Source: Myroides sp. NP-2
GTDB lineage: Bacteria > Bacteroidota > Bacteroidia > Flavobacteriales > Flavobacteriaceae
NCBI RefSeq assembly: GCF_014145665.1
Contig: NZ_JACHTD010000007.1
Span: 62,001 to 126,000, forward strand
Direction: 5' to 3'
DNA: 64,000 nt
Shown: piece by piece, positions 32,923 to 43,330 of the stretch
How the letters are laid out: each line of letters begins with the position of its first letter
Position numbering within the stretch: position 1 is the stretch's first letter
Position numbers and translations under genes: made by a program
The notes under the pieces: generated by a model
Told to the model about the DNA's origin: nothing
Databases searched by the model: none
The model's input: only the letters and a program-made list of their open reading frames with translations

Positions 32923-35340
32923 TTACTTTTTCCACTTCAGGCGTAAGCTGTTGCTCACCACGCTCACACTACTCAGTGCCATGGCAGCTCCTGCAATCAT
33001 AGGGTTCAATAAAAATCCATTGATCGCATACAAAATACCTGCAGCAATGGGGATTCCGATTAAGTTATAGATAAAGGCCCAAAATAAGTTTTGTTTGATG
33101 GTGGTAACGGTTTGTTTTGACAATCGAATCGCCTGTGGAATTTTGGTTAGATCCGAAGAGATGATCGTCATTTTGGCTACATCCATAGCGATATCACTTC
33201 CTTTGCCCATGGCGATACTAACATCAGCTGTAGCTAAGGCGGTACTATCGTTAATTCCATCCCCTACCATGGCAACTACTTGTCCTTGTTGTTGCAGGTT
33301 TTTAACAAAATCAGCTTTATCTTGTGGTAATACTTCCGCTTTATAGTGTTGAATACCCGTTTGTTTGGCTATAGCTTGAGCCGTTGCTTCATTATCTCCC
33401 GTTAGCATATACAATTGGATGCCCATGTTTTGCAACTCTTGAATCGCCTGAACAGAAGTTTGCTTAATTTGATCTGCAATAGCAATAACAGCAAGAGCTT
33501 GTTGGCTGTTGGCAAACCAAATCACGGTTTTGGAATCTCTCCCCCATTGATCGGCTTGTTGTTGTAGGCTTGGAGCAATCGTCACTTTATTTTCCAGCAT
33601 TAACTTTTTATTGCCAACAAAATAGGTTTCTCCACGATAATCTGCCTTAGCTCCTTTTCCTGTAATACTGTCAAAAGCAGTTAGATCCGTTGACTTCTCT
33701 CCTGCAAAATACGCTACTACAGCTTCTGCTAATGGGTGTTCGGATTGTTTTTCTATACTGAGTAAAACGTCTTTTCTCTCGTCTTGGTTCTCCAGCCATT
33801 TCACTCCCGTTACATGTGGTTTACCTTCGGTAATAGTACCCGTTTTATCGAGAACAATAGCCGTAACGTTTTTGGCTAATTCTAAGCTTTCTGCATCTTT
33901 GATTAAAATACCGTTTTCTGCACCTTTACCCACGCCCACCATAATAGCCGTTGGCGTTGCCAATCCCAAGGCACAAGGACACGCGATCACCAGTACCGTT
34001 ACAGCGGCCAATAAACCGTGTACTAAACCGTGCTCACCTCCGAGGATTAACCACAACACAAACGTCAAAACAGCGATACCAATTACGACAGGTACGAATA
34101 TTCCTGCAATTTTATCGACTAATTTTTGCACGGGGGCTTTACTTCCTTGGGCATCTTGCACCATGCGAATGATTTGTGCCAACATCGTTTCTTTGCCAAC
34201 TTTGACTGCCTCAAAGCGAAAGCTTCCTTTTTGATTAATTGTTCCAGCAAACACCTTTTCCCCTTCTTTTTTCAATACTGGTAAGGGTTCACCACTCAAC
34301 ATACTTTCGTCAACATAGGAGTTTCCTCCGAGTACCATACCGTCCACGGCTATCTTTTCTCCTGGTTTTACTAAGATTATTGCACCGACCTCTACGGCTT
34401 CGATGGGAATTTGCTTTTCTGTTCCATCTGCTTGAAGAACCACAACCGTTTTAGGTTGAAGTCCCATGAGCTTTTTAATGGCGGAAGACGTATTGCCTTT
34501 TGCCTTTTCCTCCAACAATTTACCGAGTAAGATGAAAGCGATAATCACGGCAGCTGCTTCGAAGTACACATGAGCTTCTAATCCTCTACGTGCCCAAAAT
34601 TCGGGAAACAACATAGTAAAGACACTAAATACATAGGCGATCCCTGTACTCAACGCCACTAGGGTATCCATATTAGCAGAACGATTTTTCGTCTGTTTCC
34701 ATGCGTTTACGAAGAAATCTTTTCCGAAGTACAACAAAACAGGAGTTGAAAACAACCACATGATTTCATTGCCATAGGGGATATCCATAAAGAACATTCC
34801 GATAGCCACCACGGGAATCGACAAGAGTACAGCGCCCCATGTTTTGCGTTTGAGTTTTTTGAATTTTTCGGCCTGTATTGCTTCTAGTGATTCTTGTTGT
34901 TCGGCTTCATCCACAATTAATAAATCGTACCCAGCCCCTTGTACTGCTTTTTGCAATTGGGTTGCATTGGTTAACGTGGGTACATATTCAACAGTTAAAT
35001 TTCCTGTGGCAAAATTTACAGCAGCGTGAACGACACCTTCTTCAAAGCTAACAATGCTTTCTGCACTTCCCGCACAAGAGGCACAAGTCATGCCTAAAAC
35101 GGGAAACGTTTGCTTTACCGTAGGTACTTCATAGCCTAAGTCGCGCACTTTTTTCACCGCTTGTCCAATCACTTCAGCATCGGCAATAGCAAGTGCTACA
35201 CGTTGGTTATTGAGTTCCACTTTGGGGCTGTCAATACCGCTAACTTGGGTCAGTCCCTTTTCTACCACTAGGGCACAGTGCTCACTGTTCACTTGCTCTA
35301 ACGGTAGATATACTATTTTATGTTTACTTGTACTGGTCAT
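32923..35340 (-). CDS. copA: Copper-translocating P1B-type ATPase
   Basis: 805 residues from the ATG at 35340; a start nine codons upstream is possible. Two N-terminal HMA-like domains: the first (about 7-75) has no CxxC, the second has GMTCASC (Cys86, Cys89). The Cu-type CPC motif in [13 protein letters not shown], the phosphorylation site DKTGTITEG, the TGDN and GDGINDS motifs and eight helices are present. It exports Cu(I) across the inner membrane. It lies between the AraC-type regulator (88 nt upstream) and the HMA protein gene. Confidence 0.94.
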   Translation of the reverse strand: MTSTSKHKIVYLPLEQVNSEHCALVVEKGLTQVSGIDSPKVELNNQRVALAIADAEVIGQAVKKVRDLGYEVPTVKQTFPVLGMTCASCAGSAESIVSFEEGVVHAAVNFATGNLTVEYVPTLTNATQLQKAVQGAGYDLLIVDEAEQQESLEAIQAEKFKKLKRKTWGAVLLSIPVVAIGMFFMDIPYGNEIMWLFSTPVLLYFGKDFFVNAWKQTKNRSANMDTLVALSTGIAYVFSVFTMLFPEFWARRGLEAHVYFEAAAVIIAFILLGKLLEEKAKGNTSSAIKKLMGLQPKTVVVLQADGTEKQIPIEAVEVGAIILVKPGEKIAVDGMVLGGNSYVDESMLSGEPLPVLKKEGEKVFAGTINQKGSFRFEAVKVGKETMLAQIIRMVQDAQGSKAPVQKLVDKIAGIFVPVVIGIAVLTFVLWLILGGEHGLVHGLLAAVTVLVIACPCALGLATPTAIMVGVGKGAENGILIKDAESLELAKNVTAIVLDKTGTITEGKPHVTGVKWLENQDERKDVLLSIEKQSEHPLAEAVVAYFAGEKSTDLTAFDSITGKGAKADYRGETYFVGNKKLMLENKVTIAPSLQQQADQWGRDSKTVIWFANSQQALAVIAIADQIKQTSVQAIQELQNMGIQLYMLTGDNEATAQAIAKQTGIQHYKAEVLPQDKADFVKNLQQQGQVVAMVGDGINDSTALATADVSIAMGKGSDIAMDVAKMTIISSDLTKIPQAIRLSKQTVTTIKQNLFWAFIYNLIGIPIAAGILYAINGFLLNPMIAGAAMALSSVSVVSNSLRLKWKK

Positions 35341-35428
35341 AATTTTCCTTGTATTTGTATGGTACAAATTTGGTCACTATTGGCCAGTAAAGTGTTATGT
35401 AATTTCGGGATTAATTTGTAACTTTTCG

Positions 35429-35992
35429 CTACACCTCGTCTAGGGGTTTTCTTTTGTTGTCGCGTATTTTTTTAAAATAGCTGGGCGTTAAGCCCGTTAC
35501 TTTTTTGAATTGGTTGCTCAAATAGGCCACACTTGAATAGTTGAGTCGATGGGCAATCTCGCTGAGAGAAAGTTCGTCGTATACCAAGAGTTCTTTAATT
35601 TTTTCAATTTTTTGAGCGATGAAATACTTTTCAATTGTCTTACCTTCAACTTCGGAAAACAAGCTAGAGAGGTAGTTGTAATCATGTCCGAGTTTTTGAC
35701 TCAAATAATCTGAGAGATTCATTTGAAGCTCATTATTCTGATAGTGGACAAGTTCCACAATAGTTGTTTTGATCTGGGCGATCAACTGACTCTTTTTGTC
35801 GTCAATCAATGCAAATCCCAAAGCCTCTAAACGCTGTGTTAGCGCAATTCTTTGAGCAGTGCTCAGTTCTTGTTCCAACTCGACTTCTCCTAATTTGATG
35901 GATGTACTCTTCAATCCCAATGCTTCAATTTCGTTTTGAACCATTAACGTACAACGGTGACACACCATATTTTTGATATACAATACTTCCAT
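35429..35992 (-). CDS. AraC family regulator with an N-terminal HMA-like domain
   Basis: 187 residues. The N-terminal 70 residues resemble an HMA domain, with NMVCHRC holding a CxxC (Cys11, Cys14) and an LGFALIDDKK end. Residues 85-180 are an AraC HTH (LSEIAHRLNYSSVAYLSNQF, GLTPSYFKKIR). A metal-sensing regulator of the copA operon is the obvious reading: the protein could bind Cu(I) directly. First gene of the copper unit. Confidence 0.88.
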   Translation of the reverse strand: MEVLYIKNMVCHRCTLMVQNEIEALGLKSTSIKLGEVELEQELSTAQRIALTQRLEALGFALIDDKKSQLIAQIKTTIVELVHYQNNELQMNLSDYLSQKLGHDYNYLSSLFSEVEGKTIEKYFIAQKIEKIKELLVYDELSLSEIAHRLNYSSVAYLSNQFKKVTGLTPSYFKKIRDNKRKPLDEV

Positions 35993-36190
35993 ATTCTCCT
36001 ATTCTTAGTTGAGTCCTTTCCTTTTTTCCAAAGGTAAAAGTAGCAAAAACAACTGACCTAAAAAAAGAAGCTCGCCCGTTGTTTACGAGACAAACACTTG
36101 TCAAGGCGTTGTTTTTGTATAAAATGAGCATAGCGCGATTGATCTTTCACCTTTATTGTCCTGACACAACAAACTAAAGGGGTATTTTAG

Positions 36191-36198
36191 TATATTTG
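36191..36198 (+). promoter_or_regulatory. Promoter -7 box for the DUF4199-GT2-phosphomutase operon
   Basis: TATATTTG, an exact consensus match, 28 nt before the start codon. No clear -33 partner. Confidence 0.6.
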
Positions 36199-36226
36199 TA
36201 TCTTACATTTTTTTGAAAACACACTG

Positions 36227-36799
36227 ATGAAGAACCCGCTCAACAAAGTAGGCATAACATTTGGGATTGTATTAGCATTGTATTACATCCTATTTAACTG
36301 CACCTTATTTTTTACTGACCAAACGCTATTTGCCAATAAATTTGTTGGCTTTTTCAATATGGCCATTATCATCATTATTGGCGTATTATGCGTATTTGCG
36401 GCAAAGCGAAAAATGGGGGGTTATTTGACTTTTCGAGAAGCGTTTACGCCTTTTTTGATTATGATTGCCATTGGAGTTACGATGAATTTCGTTTTGTACA
36501 ATGTATTGTTTCAACTAGTTGACCCATCAGCTAAAGATGTCATCAATAAAGTACTACACGATATGTTAGTGGAAACTCTGAACAATTCGGGTCTACCGCA
36601 AGCACAGATTGACGAACAATTCGCCAAGGCTAAAGAGCTGAATCAATTTGAACCAAAATCACAGCTATTTATGTGGGCGGGTAGTATTTTGAGAAACTCT
36701 ATTTTAGGGTTGTTATTGGCTGCAATTTTCAAGAATAAATCCGAATTTACTCCTCCACAACAAGAAGAAGAACAGGCGACAGCTGCTCCAAAAAACTAA
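36227..36799 (+). CDS. DUF4199 family membrane protein
   Basis: 190 residues with four hydrophobic helices (about 8-28, 36-58, 72-96 and 145-166) and a hydrophilic C-terminus rich in Glu and Gln. It fits DUF4199, a Bacteroidota family usually encoded next to a family 2 glycosyltransferase, as here (3-nt gap). Function unknown; possibly a partner of the transferase. Confidence 0.85.
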   Translation: MKNPLNKVGITFGIVLALYYILFNCTLFFTDQTLFANKFVGFFNMAIIIIIGVLCVFAAKRKMGGYLTFREAFTPFLIMIAIGVTMNFVLYNVLFQLVDPSAKDVINKVLHDMLVETLNNSGLPQAQIDEQFAKAKELNQFEPKSQLFMWAGSILRNSILGLLLAAIFKNKSEFTPPQQEEEQATAAPKN

Positions 36800-36802
36800 A
36801 AT

Positions 36803-37780
36803 ATGAGTATCGAACTATCCATTGTTATTCCTTTGCTGAATGAGGCAGAATCGATTCCGGAGCTATACGCTTGGATTCGCAAGGTCATGCAGGAAAATGG
36901 CTATACCTATGAGATTTTATTTATCGATGATGGCAGTAGTGATTCCTCATGGACAATCATTAGCGCTTTATCTGAGCAGGACCCTTGTGTTAAAGGCATT
37001 AAATTTCAGCGCAACTATGGGAAATCGCAGGCGTTACACGCAGGATTTGCACAAGCAGAAGGCGATGTGGTCATTACAATGGATGCCGATTTACAAGACA
37101 GTCCGGATGAAATACCTGCTTTGTATCAGATGATTACACAAGATCACTTTGATATGGTCTCAGGATGGAAGAAAAAGCGATATGATTCGGTATTAGCGAA
37201 AAATCTTCCTTCAAAATTATTCAATTGGGCAGCGCGTAAAACGTCAGGTGTTCGCTTAAACGATTTCAACTGTGGCTTAAAAGCCTATCGCAATGAAGTG
37301 GTCAAGAACATCGAGGTCTCAGGTGAGATGCACCGCTATATTCCAGTTTTAGCTAAGAATGAAGGTTTTGATAAAATTGGCGAAAAAGTAGTTCAACACC
37401 AAGCGAGAAAATACGGGACCACAAAATTTGGTATGAGCCGTTTTATTTATGGCTTTTTGGATTTAATCACCATTTGGTTTTTATCTAAATTTGGCAAACG
37501 TCCCATGCACCTATTCGGCACCTTAGGTGTGATAACCTCCCTTATTGGTTTTTTAGCTGCTAGTTGCATTGGCGCGAATAAATTAATCAAGTTATACCAA
37601 AACAAGCCAGCCATCTTGGTTACACAAGATCCCTGGTTTTACATTGCTTTAGCCATGATGATCATCGGAACACAATTGTTCTTAGCTGGCTTTGTGGGCG
37701 AGCTCATTTTAAAAACAAAATCAAATACGAGTCGATATAAAATTGCTGCTTACAGTGGTTTAAACAGAACGCTAAATTAA
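36803..37780 (+). CDS. Family 2 glycosyltransferase, DPM1/GtrB-like
   Basis: 325 residues. GT-A fold: VIPLLNEAESIPEL, the DDGSSDSSW and DADLQDSPDEIP motifs (DxD), and HQARKYGTTKFGMSRF. Two C-terminal helices (about 235-255 and 272-300) anchor it. It would transfer a sugar to undecaprenyl phosphate or a lipid. It sits in an operon between DUF4199 (3 nt) and phosphomutase (6 nt). Confidence 0.92.
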   Translation: MSIELSIVIPLLNEAESIPELYAWIRKVMQENGYTYEILFIDDGSSDSSWTIISALSEQDPCVKGIKFQRNYGKSQALHAGFAQAEGDVVITMDADLQDSPDEIPALYQMITQDHFDMVSGWKKKRYDSVLAKNLPSKLFNWAARKTSGVRLNDFNCGLKAYRNEVVKNIEVSGEMHRYIPVLAKNEGFDKIGEKVVQHQARKYGTTKFGMSRFIYGFLDLITIWFLSKFGKRPMHLFGTLGVITSLIGFLAASCIGANKLIKLYQNKPAILVTQDPWFYIALAMMIIGTQLFLAGFVGELILKTKSNTSRYKIAAYSGLNRTLN

Positions 37781-37786
37781 AAGAAG

Positions 37787-39514
37787 ATGCAAATAGAAAA
37801 AGAAATTTTAGCCAAGGTAGAACAATGGTTAACAGAACCCTTTGACAAAGAAACCCAAGCGATTGTTCAACAATTACTTGACCAAGATCCCATCCAACTG
37901 CAAGATAGTTTTTACAAAAACTTAGAATTTGGTACAGGAGGCATGCGAGGTATTATGGGTGTGGGAACCAACCGCATCAATAAATACACCCTAGGAAAAA
38001 ACACACAGGGCTTATCTAATTTTATTAAAAAATCTTTTCCTAATCAACCCTTAAAAGTAGCAATCAATTACGATTGCCGTCACAACAGTCAGTCGCTAGC
38101 AAAAGTAGTAGCAGATGTATTTACGGCAAATGGTATCGAGGTGTATTTGTTTGGCGATATGCGTCCTACGCCCGAATTATCTTTTGCGGTTCGCTACTAT
38201 GGATGTCAGGCAGGGATTGTTTTAACGGCGTCTCACAATCCACCAGAATACAACGGATACAAAGTATATTGGTCTGATGGAGGTCAAATTGTACCCCCAG
38301 AAGACGGAGCAGTCATTGATGAAATCAACAGCTTGACGTATGAACAAGTTAATTTCGCAGGTAATGATGCTTTAATCACAACTGTGGGAGAAGAATTAGA
38401 TCGTGCTTTTGTTGAATCAACGATAAAAAATGCGAGTTTCAACACGGCTCAAGCGGTAAAAGACGAATTAAAAATCGCGTATACCTCTCTTCACGGAACG
38501 TCAATAAAATTAATTCCTAGAACCTTAAAAGAGGCGGGCTATAACAATGTTTATATTGTAAAAGAACAAGAGGAGCCCAATGGAGATTTTCCGACAGTAG
38601 AATCACCCAACCCCGAAGAACCAGAAGCCTTAACGATGGCCTTGGCCTTAGCAGAAGAAAAAGGAGCCGATATCGTTATTGGTACAGATCCTGATTCAGA
38701 CCGTATTGGTATTGGTGTTCGCGATTTGGATGGACAAATGATTTTGCTAAACGGAAACCAAACCATGGTGATGATGACCGCCTTCTTATTGGAACAATGG
38801 AAAGTAAACAAAGGCTTCAAAGGCAATGAATTTATAGGTTCTACCATTGTTTCTACTCCTATGATGCTCGATCTAGCAGAGAGCTATGGTGTGGAATGTA
38901 AAGTGGGATTAACAGGCTTCAAATGGATTGCCAAATTCATTAAAGAATTTCCAAATCAACAGTTTATAGGTGGTGGAGAAGAGAGTTTTGGTTATATGGT
39001 TGGCGACAATGTACGCGACAAAGATGCCGTTGCTTCTGCTCTACTTGTTTGTGAAATTGCAGCGCTTGCTAAAGCTGCAGGAAGCTCGTTTTACCAAGAG
39101 TTAATGAATTTATACATCGACCATCGCTACTACAAAGAGCACTTGATTTCCCTTGTAAAAAAAGGAATTTCAGGAGCGGAAGAAATCAAACAGATGATGG
39201 TAGAATTACGCGAAAATCCATTGACAGAAATTATTGGTCAACGCGTGGTATGTGTGGAAGATTACCAAAGTAGTCAGGCGAAAAATTTAATCACAGGCGA
39301 TACGGAATCCATCAACATTCCAAAATCAAATGTATTGATTTACTACCTCGAAGACGGCACAAAGATAGCGGCACGTCCTAGTGGAACCGAACCGAAGATT
39401 AAATTCTACTTCAGTGTAAACGAATGGTTGGATCGCTTGGAAGATATCAAAGCAGTTGAGCAATTCTTATCCGATAAAATTCAGTCTATCATAGACGAAA
39501 TGAAACTGAACTAA
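37787..39514 (+). CDS. Phospho-sugar mutase (phosphoglucomutase/phosphomannomutase)
   Basis: 575 residues, the large bacterial alpha-D-phosphohexomutase type. Active serine in GIVLTASHNPPEYNGYK, metal loop GTDPDSDRIGI, sugar-binding GGGEESFGYM, and phosphate-binding RPSGTEPKIKFY. It interconverts hexose-1- and hexose-6-phosphate and so supplies nucleotide-sugar synthesis, possibly for the glycosyltransferase upstream. Ends the operon at a terminator. Confidence 0.93.
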   Translation: MQIEKEILAKVEQWLTEPFDKETQAIVQQLLDQDPIQLQDSFYKNLEFGTGGMRGIMGVGTNRINKYTLGKNTQGLSNFIKKSFPNQPLKVAINYDCRHNSQSLAKVVADVFTANGIEVYLFGDMRPTPELSFAVRYYGCQAGIVLTASHNPPEYNGYKVYWSDGGQIVPPEDGAVIDEINSLTYEQVNFAGNDALITTVGEELDRAFVESTIKNASFNTAQAVKDELKIAYTSLHGTSIKLIPRTLKEAGYNNVYIVKEQEEPNGDFPTVESPNPEEPEALTMALALAEEKGADIVIGTDPDSDRIGIGVRDLDGQMILLNGNQTMVMMTAFLLEQWKVNKGFKGNEFIGSTIVSTPMMLDLAESYGVECKVGLTGFKWIAKFIKEFPNQQFIGGGEESFGYMVGDNVRDKDAVASALLVCEIAALAKAAGSSFYQELMNLYIDHRYYKEHLISLVKKGISGAEEIKQMMVELRENPLTEIIGQRVVCVEDYQSSQAKNLITGDTESINIPKSNVLIYYLEDGTKIAARPSGTEPKIKFYFSVNEWLDRLEDIKAVEQFLSDKIQSIIDEMKLN

Positions 39515-39524
39515 ACAGCATAGG

Positions 39525-39552
39525 AAAGACTGGTAAAAAAACCAGTCTTTTC
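39525..39552 (+). terminator. Terminator of the phosphomutase operon
   Basis: The stem AAAGACTGGT / ACCAGTCTTT has an A6 loop, then TCTTT. Confidence 0.85.
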
Positions 39553-39554
39553 TT

Positions 39555-39562
39555 TATTTTTG
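39555..39562 (+). promoter_or_regulatory. Promoter -7 box for the MsbA-like gene
   Basis: TATTTTTG lies just after the preceding terminator and 19 nt before the start codon. Confidence 0.55.
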
Positions 39563-39581
39563 CTTTTTATATTTACCCTAT

Positions 39582-41411
39582 ATGAACCAATATTTTAAAA
39601 AGATCATCCACTTCGCTAAGCCGTATAAATCGTACGCTTATCTGAACGTTGTATTCAATATCCTCTATGCCCTTTTTAGTGCCTTAGGTTTTTTGGCGTT
39701 GATTCCCATGTTAACTGTTTTATTTGACGATGGAAAAAAAGTCATTGAAAAACCAATTTATACAGGAATAGGTCATTTAAAAGAATATTGCTCAGACCTC
39801 ATGTCTTTTTATCTCACGCAATATACTTCAGAGCACGGTGCTCAATATACCTTGATGATTATGGCCTTTGTTGTCATTTCTATCTTCTTACTCAAAAACT
39901 TATTCAACTATTGGGCGATGTATTTTATTACATTCCTGCGCAATGGCGTATTAAAAGATATCCGCAATGCGATGTACAAAAAGTCAGTGGATCTTCCGTT
40001 GTCTTTTTTCTCTGAAAAACGCAAGGGAGATGTAATTTCAAGAATGACGTCTGACGTATTGGAAATTCAGCATTCCTTTTTATCGATACTAGAGGTGTTG
40101 GTTAGAGAACCCCTAACGATTGTATTCACTATTATTGGTATGTTTGCCATCAGTACTGAATTGACCATCTTCGTATTTATCTTTGTCCCTATTTCGGGAA
40201 TTATCATTTCCAAGGTTGGAAAAACACTGAAGAGAAGTTCACAAAAAGCTTCAGAAGAACAGGGGTATTTCTTGTCTATTATTGAAGAATCACTCTCTGG
40301 GTTAAAGGTGATTAAAAGTTTTAATGCTGAGAAAAAGTTCAATAAAAAATTTCAAGATTCTACGCAATCGTTCTATGAATTAAACAATACAATCTTAAAT
40401 CGTCAAAACTTATCTTCTCCTTTAAGTGAGTTCTTAGGTATTGTGACGATTGCTGTCTTGTTAGTTTATGGGGGACATCTTGTATTGGGAGAAAAAACGT
40501 TAACTAGTTCTGCTTTTATCGCTTATATTGGAATGGCGTATAATATATTAACACCAGCCAAAGCCATGTCAAAGGCGTCCTATTCACTAAAACGTGGAAA
40601 TGCGGCAGCAGAACGAGTGTTGGAAGTTTTAGAAGAGCATAATCCAATTACTAGCCCGGAGAATGCTATCCAAAAAACGAGTTTTGACAAGGAGATTTCC
40701 ATTGAAAACATCAGCTTCAAGTACGAAGATGACTTGGTTTTAAAAGACTTCAGTTTAACGATTCCCAAGGGAAAATCTGTAGCTTTAGTTGGACAATCTG
40801 GAAGTGGAAAAAGCACATTAGCCAATTTATTGACTCGTTTTTGGGATATCAATACAGGAGCCATTAAGATTGACAACGAGGACATTCGCAACATGGATTT
40901 ACACAGCTTGCGTAGCTTGATTGGTTTAGTAACCCAAGACAGTATTCTATTCAACGATTCAATCAAAGCCAATATGTTAATTGGCAATGAAGGGGCGACA
41001 GATGAGGAAATCATTGCTGCCTTGAAAGTCGCTAATGCCTATGAGTTTGTCCAAGACTTACCTGGAGGAATTGACACCAATATAGGAGATTCAGGAAGTA
41101 AATTATCTGGAGGGCAGAAACAGCGTTTATCGATTGCGAGAGCGGTTTTGAAAAACCCACCGATTATGGTGCTAGACGAAGCAACTTCGGCTTTGGATAC
41201 GGAAAGCGAAAAACTGGTTCAAGACGCTTTAGAGAACATGATGAAAAACAGAACTTCCCTTGTTATTGCACACCGTTTGTCTACTATTCAAAACGCAGAC
41301 TTAATCGTTGTGATGCAGAAAGGAAAAATTGTCGAACAAGGCACACATGAAGAATTGATGAAACAAAATGGCACGTATACGAAACTCGTATCCCTGCAAT
41401 CCTTTGAATAA
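39582..41411 (+). CDS. ABC transporter, fused permease-ATPase (MsbA-like)
   Basis: 609 residues. Six-helix type I exporter domain (about 20-320) followed by the ATPase: Walker A GQSGSGKST, Q-loop LVTQDS, signature LSGGQKQR, Walker B IMVLDEATSALD, switch histidine in IAHRLST. It works as a homodimer and flips lipids or other hydrophobic cargo across the inner membrane. MsbA function (lipid A core) is plausible but not proven. Monocistronic. Confidence 0.9.
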   Translation: MNQYFKKIIHFAKPYKSYAYLNVVFNILYALFSALGFLALIPMLTVLFDDGKKVIEKPIYTGIGHLKEYCSDLMSFYLTQYTSEHGAQYTLMIMAFVVISIFLLKNLFNYWAMYFITFLRNGVLKDIRNAMYKKSVDLPLSFFSEKRKGDVISRMTSDVLEIQHSFLSILEVLVREPLTIVFTIIGMFAISTELTIFVFIFVPISGIIISKVGKTLKRSSQKASEEQGYFLSIIEESLSGLKVIKSFNAEKKFNKKFQDSTQSFYELNNTILNRQNLSSPLSEFLGIVTIAVLLVYGGHLVLGEKTLTSSAFIAYIGMAYNILTPAKAMSKASYSLKRGNAAAERVLEVLEEHNPITSPENAIQKTSFDKEISIENISFKYEDDLVLKDFSLTIPKGKSVALVGQSGSGKSTLANLLTRFWDINTGAIKIDNEDIRNMDLHSLRSLIGLVTQDSILFNDSIKANMLIGNEGATDEEIIAALKVANAYEFVQDLPGGIDTNIGDSGSKLSGGQKQRLSIARAVLKNPPIMVLDEATSALDTESEKLVQDALENMMKNRTSLVIAHRLSTIQNADLIVVMQKGKIVEQGTHEELMKQNGTYTKLVSLQSFE

Positions 41412-41423
41412 ATAACCTAAATC

Positions 41424-41464
41424 AACCCGCTTTTATATCATTTAACAGCGGGTTTGTTTTTTTA
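41424..41464 (+). terminator. Terminator of the MsbA-like gene
   Basis: The stem AACCCGCT / AGCGGGTT has a 15-nt loop and a T run. Confidence 0.85.
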
Positions 41465-41505
41465 TCTCAATTTTAAGAGATATCCTTAGGACTTTTCGTA
41501 CCTTG

Positions 41506-41513
41506 TATATTTG
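41506..41513 (+). promoter_or_regulatory. Promoter -7 box for pncB
   Basis: TATATTTG, exact consensus, 45 nt before the start codon. Confidence 0.6.
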
Positions 41514-41558
41514 CGCTTTAATCTGATGTACAAGTCGATCGATTAACCCAATAATGCT

Positions 41559-42752
41559 ATGGAAACACTACATTCCCCTCAAGTCATTCCCTCTATTTTA
41601 GACAATGACTTTTATAAATTCACGATGCAGCATGCGGTAATTAAACAATTTCCCTATGCAAAAGCTGCTTATATTTTCATCAATCGCGGTCAACATAAGT
41701 ATCCTGCGGGCTTTGCAGAAGCGTTGCGCCTAGCTGTTGATGAAATGGCAAAACTCAAATTAACCAAACAAGAAAAAACTTTTCTGCAGGTGACTTGTCC
41801 GTATTTGGATCCGACCTATTTGGATTTTTTACAGGGGTACCACTTCGATCCGTCTGAAGTAGAGATCACCCAAGATGGAGAGGACTTAGAAGTAGCGATC
41901 AAAGGCTATTGGTATCGCGCGATTCTATGGGAAGTGCCTTTAATGTCAATCATTTGTGAACTATATTACAAAATGACGGGCTTAGTGCGCGAGGCAGACG
42001 ACATCATTCGCACAAAGACCAAAGAGAAAATTGAGAACTACAAAAAGCTAGGCATTACCATTGCTGAATTTGGTACGCGACGCAGGCATTCGTATGGCGT
42101 GCATCAAGTCGTAGTAGAAACCTTACAACAATATGGAGGTGGAACCTTTATTGGAACGAGCAATGTGCATTTAGCCATGAAATACGGCACCAAACCCATT
42201 GGAACACATGCACATGAATGGTTTATGTTCCACGCTGCTAAATACGGCTTTAAAATGGCTAATTCCATGGGATTAGAACATTGGGTAGATACCTATAGAG
42301 GCGATTTAGGAATCGCCTTGACCGACACCTATACAAGTAAGGTGTTCTTTGAATCTTTTGACAAAAAATTCGCCAAATTATTTGATGGAGTACGCCACGA
42401 CAGTGGGGACCCGATTGATTTTGCAAATCAAACCATCGAGCATTATAAGAAGATGAATATCGATCCGCTGTCGAAAACCATTATTTTTTCGGATGGATTA
42501 AACCCTGAAAAAGTAGAGCGCATCGCGACCTATTGCAAAAATCGCATTGGGATGTCCTTCGGTATCGGTACCGACTTCACCAATGATGCAGGCCTACCCG
42601 CTCTGAACATCGTGATAAAAATGACGCAAGCCTATCCAGAAGGCGGGCCTTGGACTGATGTAGTCAAGCTATCTGATGAACCAAAAAAACATACAGGAAC
42701 CCCTGAAATGATTGATCTCGCTCAGCGTTTATTGGATATTCCAACCGCATAA
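41559..42752 (+). CDS. pncB: Nicotinate phosphoribosyltransferase
   Basis: 397 residues, full family length. It opens with ILDNDFYKFTMQHAVIKQFP and carries AEFGTRRRHSYGVHQVVVET, then GTSNVHLAMKYGTKPIGTHA with the catalytic histidine region, and VRHDSGDPIDF and GIGTDFTNDAG for phosphoribosyl binding. It makes nicotinate mononucleotide from nicotinate and PRPP in NAD salvage. Monocistronic. Confidence 0.95.
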   Translation: METLHSPQVIPSILDNDFYKFTMQHAVIKQFPYAKAAYIFINRGQHKYPAGFAEALRLAVDEMAKLKLTKQEKTFLQVTCPYLDPTYLDFLQGYHFDPSEVEITQDGEDLEVAIKGYWYRAILWEVPLMSIICELYYKMTGLVREADDIIRTKTKEKIENYKKLGITIAEFGTRRRHSYGVHQVVVETLQQYGGGTFIGTSNVHLAMKYGTKPIGTHAHEWFMFHAAKYGFKMANSMGLEHWVDTYRGDLGIALTDTYTSKVFFESFDKKFAKLFDGVRHDSGDPIDFANQTIEHYKKMNIDPLSKTIIFSDGLNPEKVERIATYCKNRIGMSFGIGTDFTNDAGLPALNIVIKMTQAYPEGGPWTDVVKLSDEPKKHTGTPEMIDLAQRLLDIPTA

Positions 42753-42817
42753 AGCAATTACTTCACTTTGACTGTGAAGATTTTGAATGAAAATACAATA
42801 TATTAGACATAAAAGTC

Positions 42818-42825
42818 TATTTTTG
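42818..42825 (+). promoter_or_regulatory. Promoter -7 box for ndk
   Basis: TATTTTTG, 23 nt before the start codon. Confidence 0.6.
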
Positions 42826-42848
42826 CAAAAAATTTAATTTTAGAACAA

Positions 42849-43268
42849 ATGGCAACGAACAGAACTTTTACAATGATTAAACCTGACGCAGTAGAAGCAG
42901 GTCACATCGGTGGAATCCTTAACATGATTACAGAAGCAGGATTTAAAATTGTTTCAATGAAGTTAACTCAGTTAACTGTTAGAGACGCACAAAAATTCTA
43001 CGAAGTACACGCTGAAAGACCTTTCTATGGTGAATTAGTTGAATTCATGTCAAGAGGACCAATCGTAGCAGCTATTTTAGAAAAAGATAACGCTGTTGAA
43101 GATTTCAGAAAATTAATCGGAGCAACTAACCCTGCTGAGGCAGCGGAAGGGACTATCCGTAAAAAATACGCTAAATCAATTGGAGAAAACGCTGTTCACG
43201 GATCTGACAGTGACGAAAATGCAGCAATCGAAGGTGCATTCCATTTCTCTGGTAGAGAGCAATTCTAA
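42849..43268 (+). CDS. ndk: Nucleoside-diphosphate kinase
   Basis: 139 residues. [20 protein letters not shown] at the start, active-site histidine in [13 protein letters not shown]. It transfers the gamma-phosphate of ATP to other NDPs. Full length, with a strong terminator after the stop. Confidence 0.98.
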   Translation: MATNRTFTMIKPDAVEAGHIGGILNMITEAGFKIVSMKLTQLTVRDAQKFYEVHAERPFYGELVEFMSRGPIVAAILEKDNAVEDFRKLIGATNPAEAAEGTIRKKYAKSIGENAVHGSDSDENAAIEGAFHFSGREQF

Positions 43269-43290
43269 TTCGTTTAGAATAAAAAATAAG

Positions 43291-43330
43291 ATAGAGGGTG
43301 TCCCAAAAGGTCACCCTCTATTTTTTTTTA
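43291..43330 (+). terminator. Terminator of ndk
   Basis: The stem ATAGAGGGTG / CACCCTCTAT is followed by nine Ts. Confidence 0.92.

Noticed and set aside
34739..35340. Damaged copA because the first HMA-like domain lacks CxxC
   Set aside because: The second domain and all catalytic motifs are intact, and degenerate first domains occur in P1B ATPases, so it is treated as functional.
35341..35430. Operator dyad (GGTCA...TTGGCC) before copA
   Set aside because: The match is imperfect and short; I could not separate it from chance.
35925..36131. 68-residue minus-strand frame overlapping the AraC start
   Set aside because: It overlaps the regulator in another frame, and the region upstream is intergenic with no family pattern.
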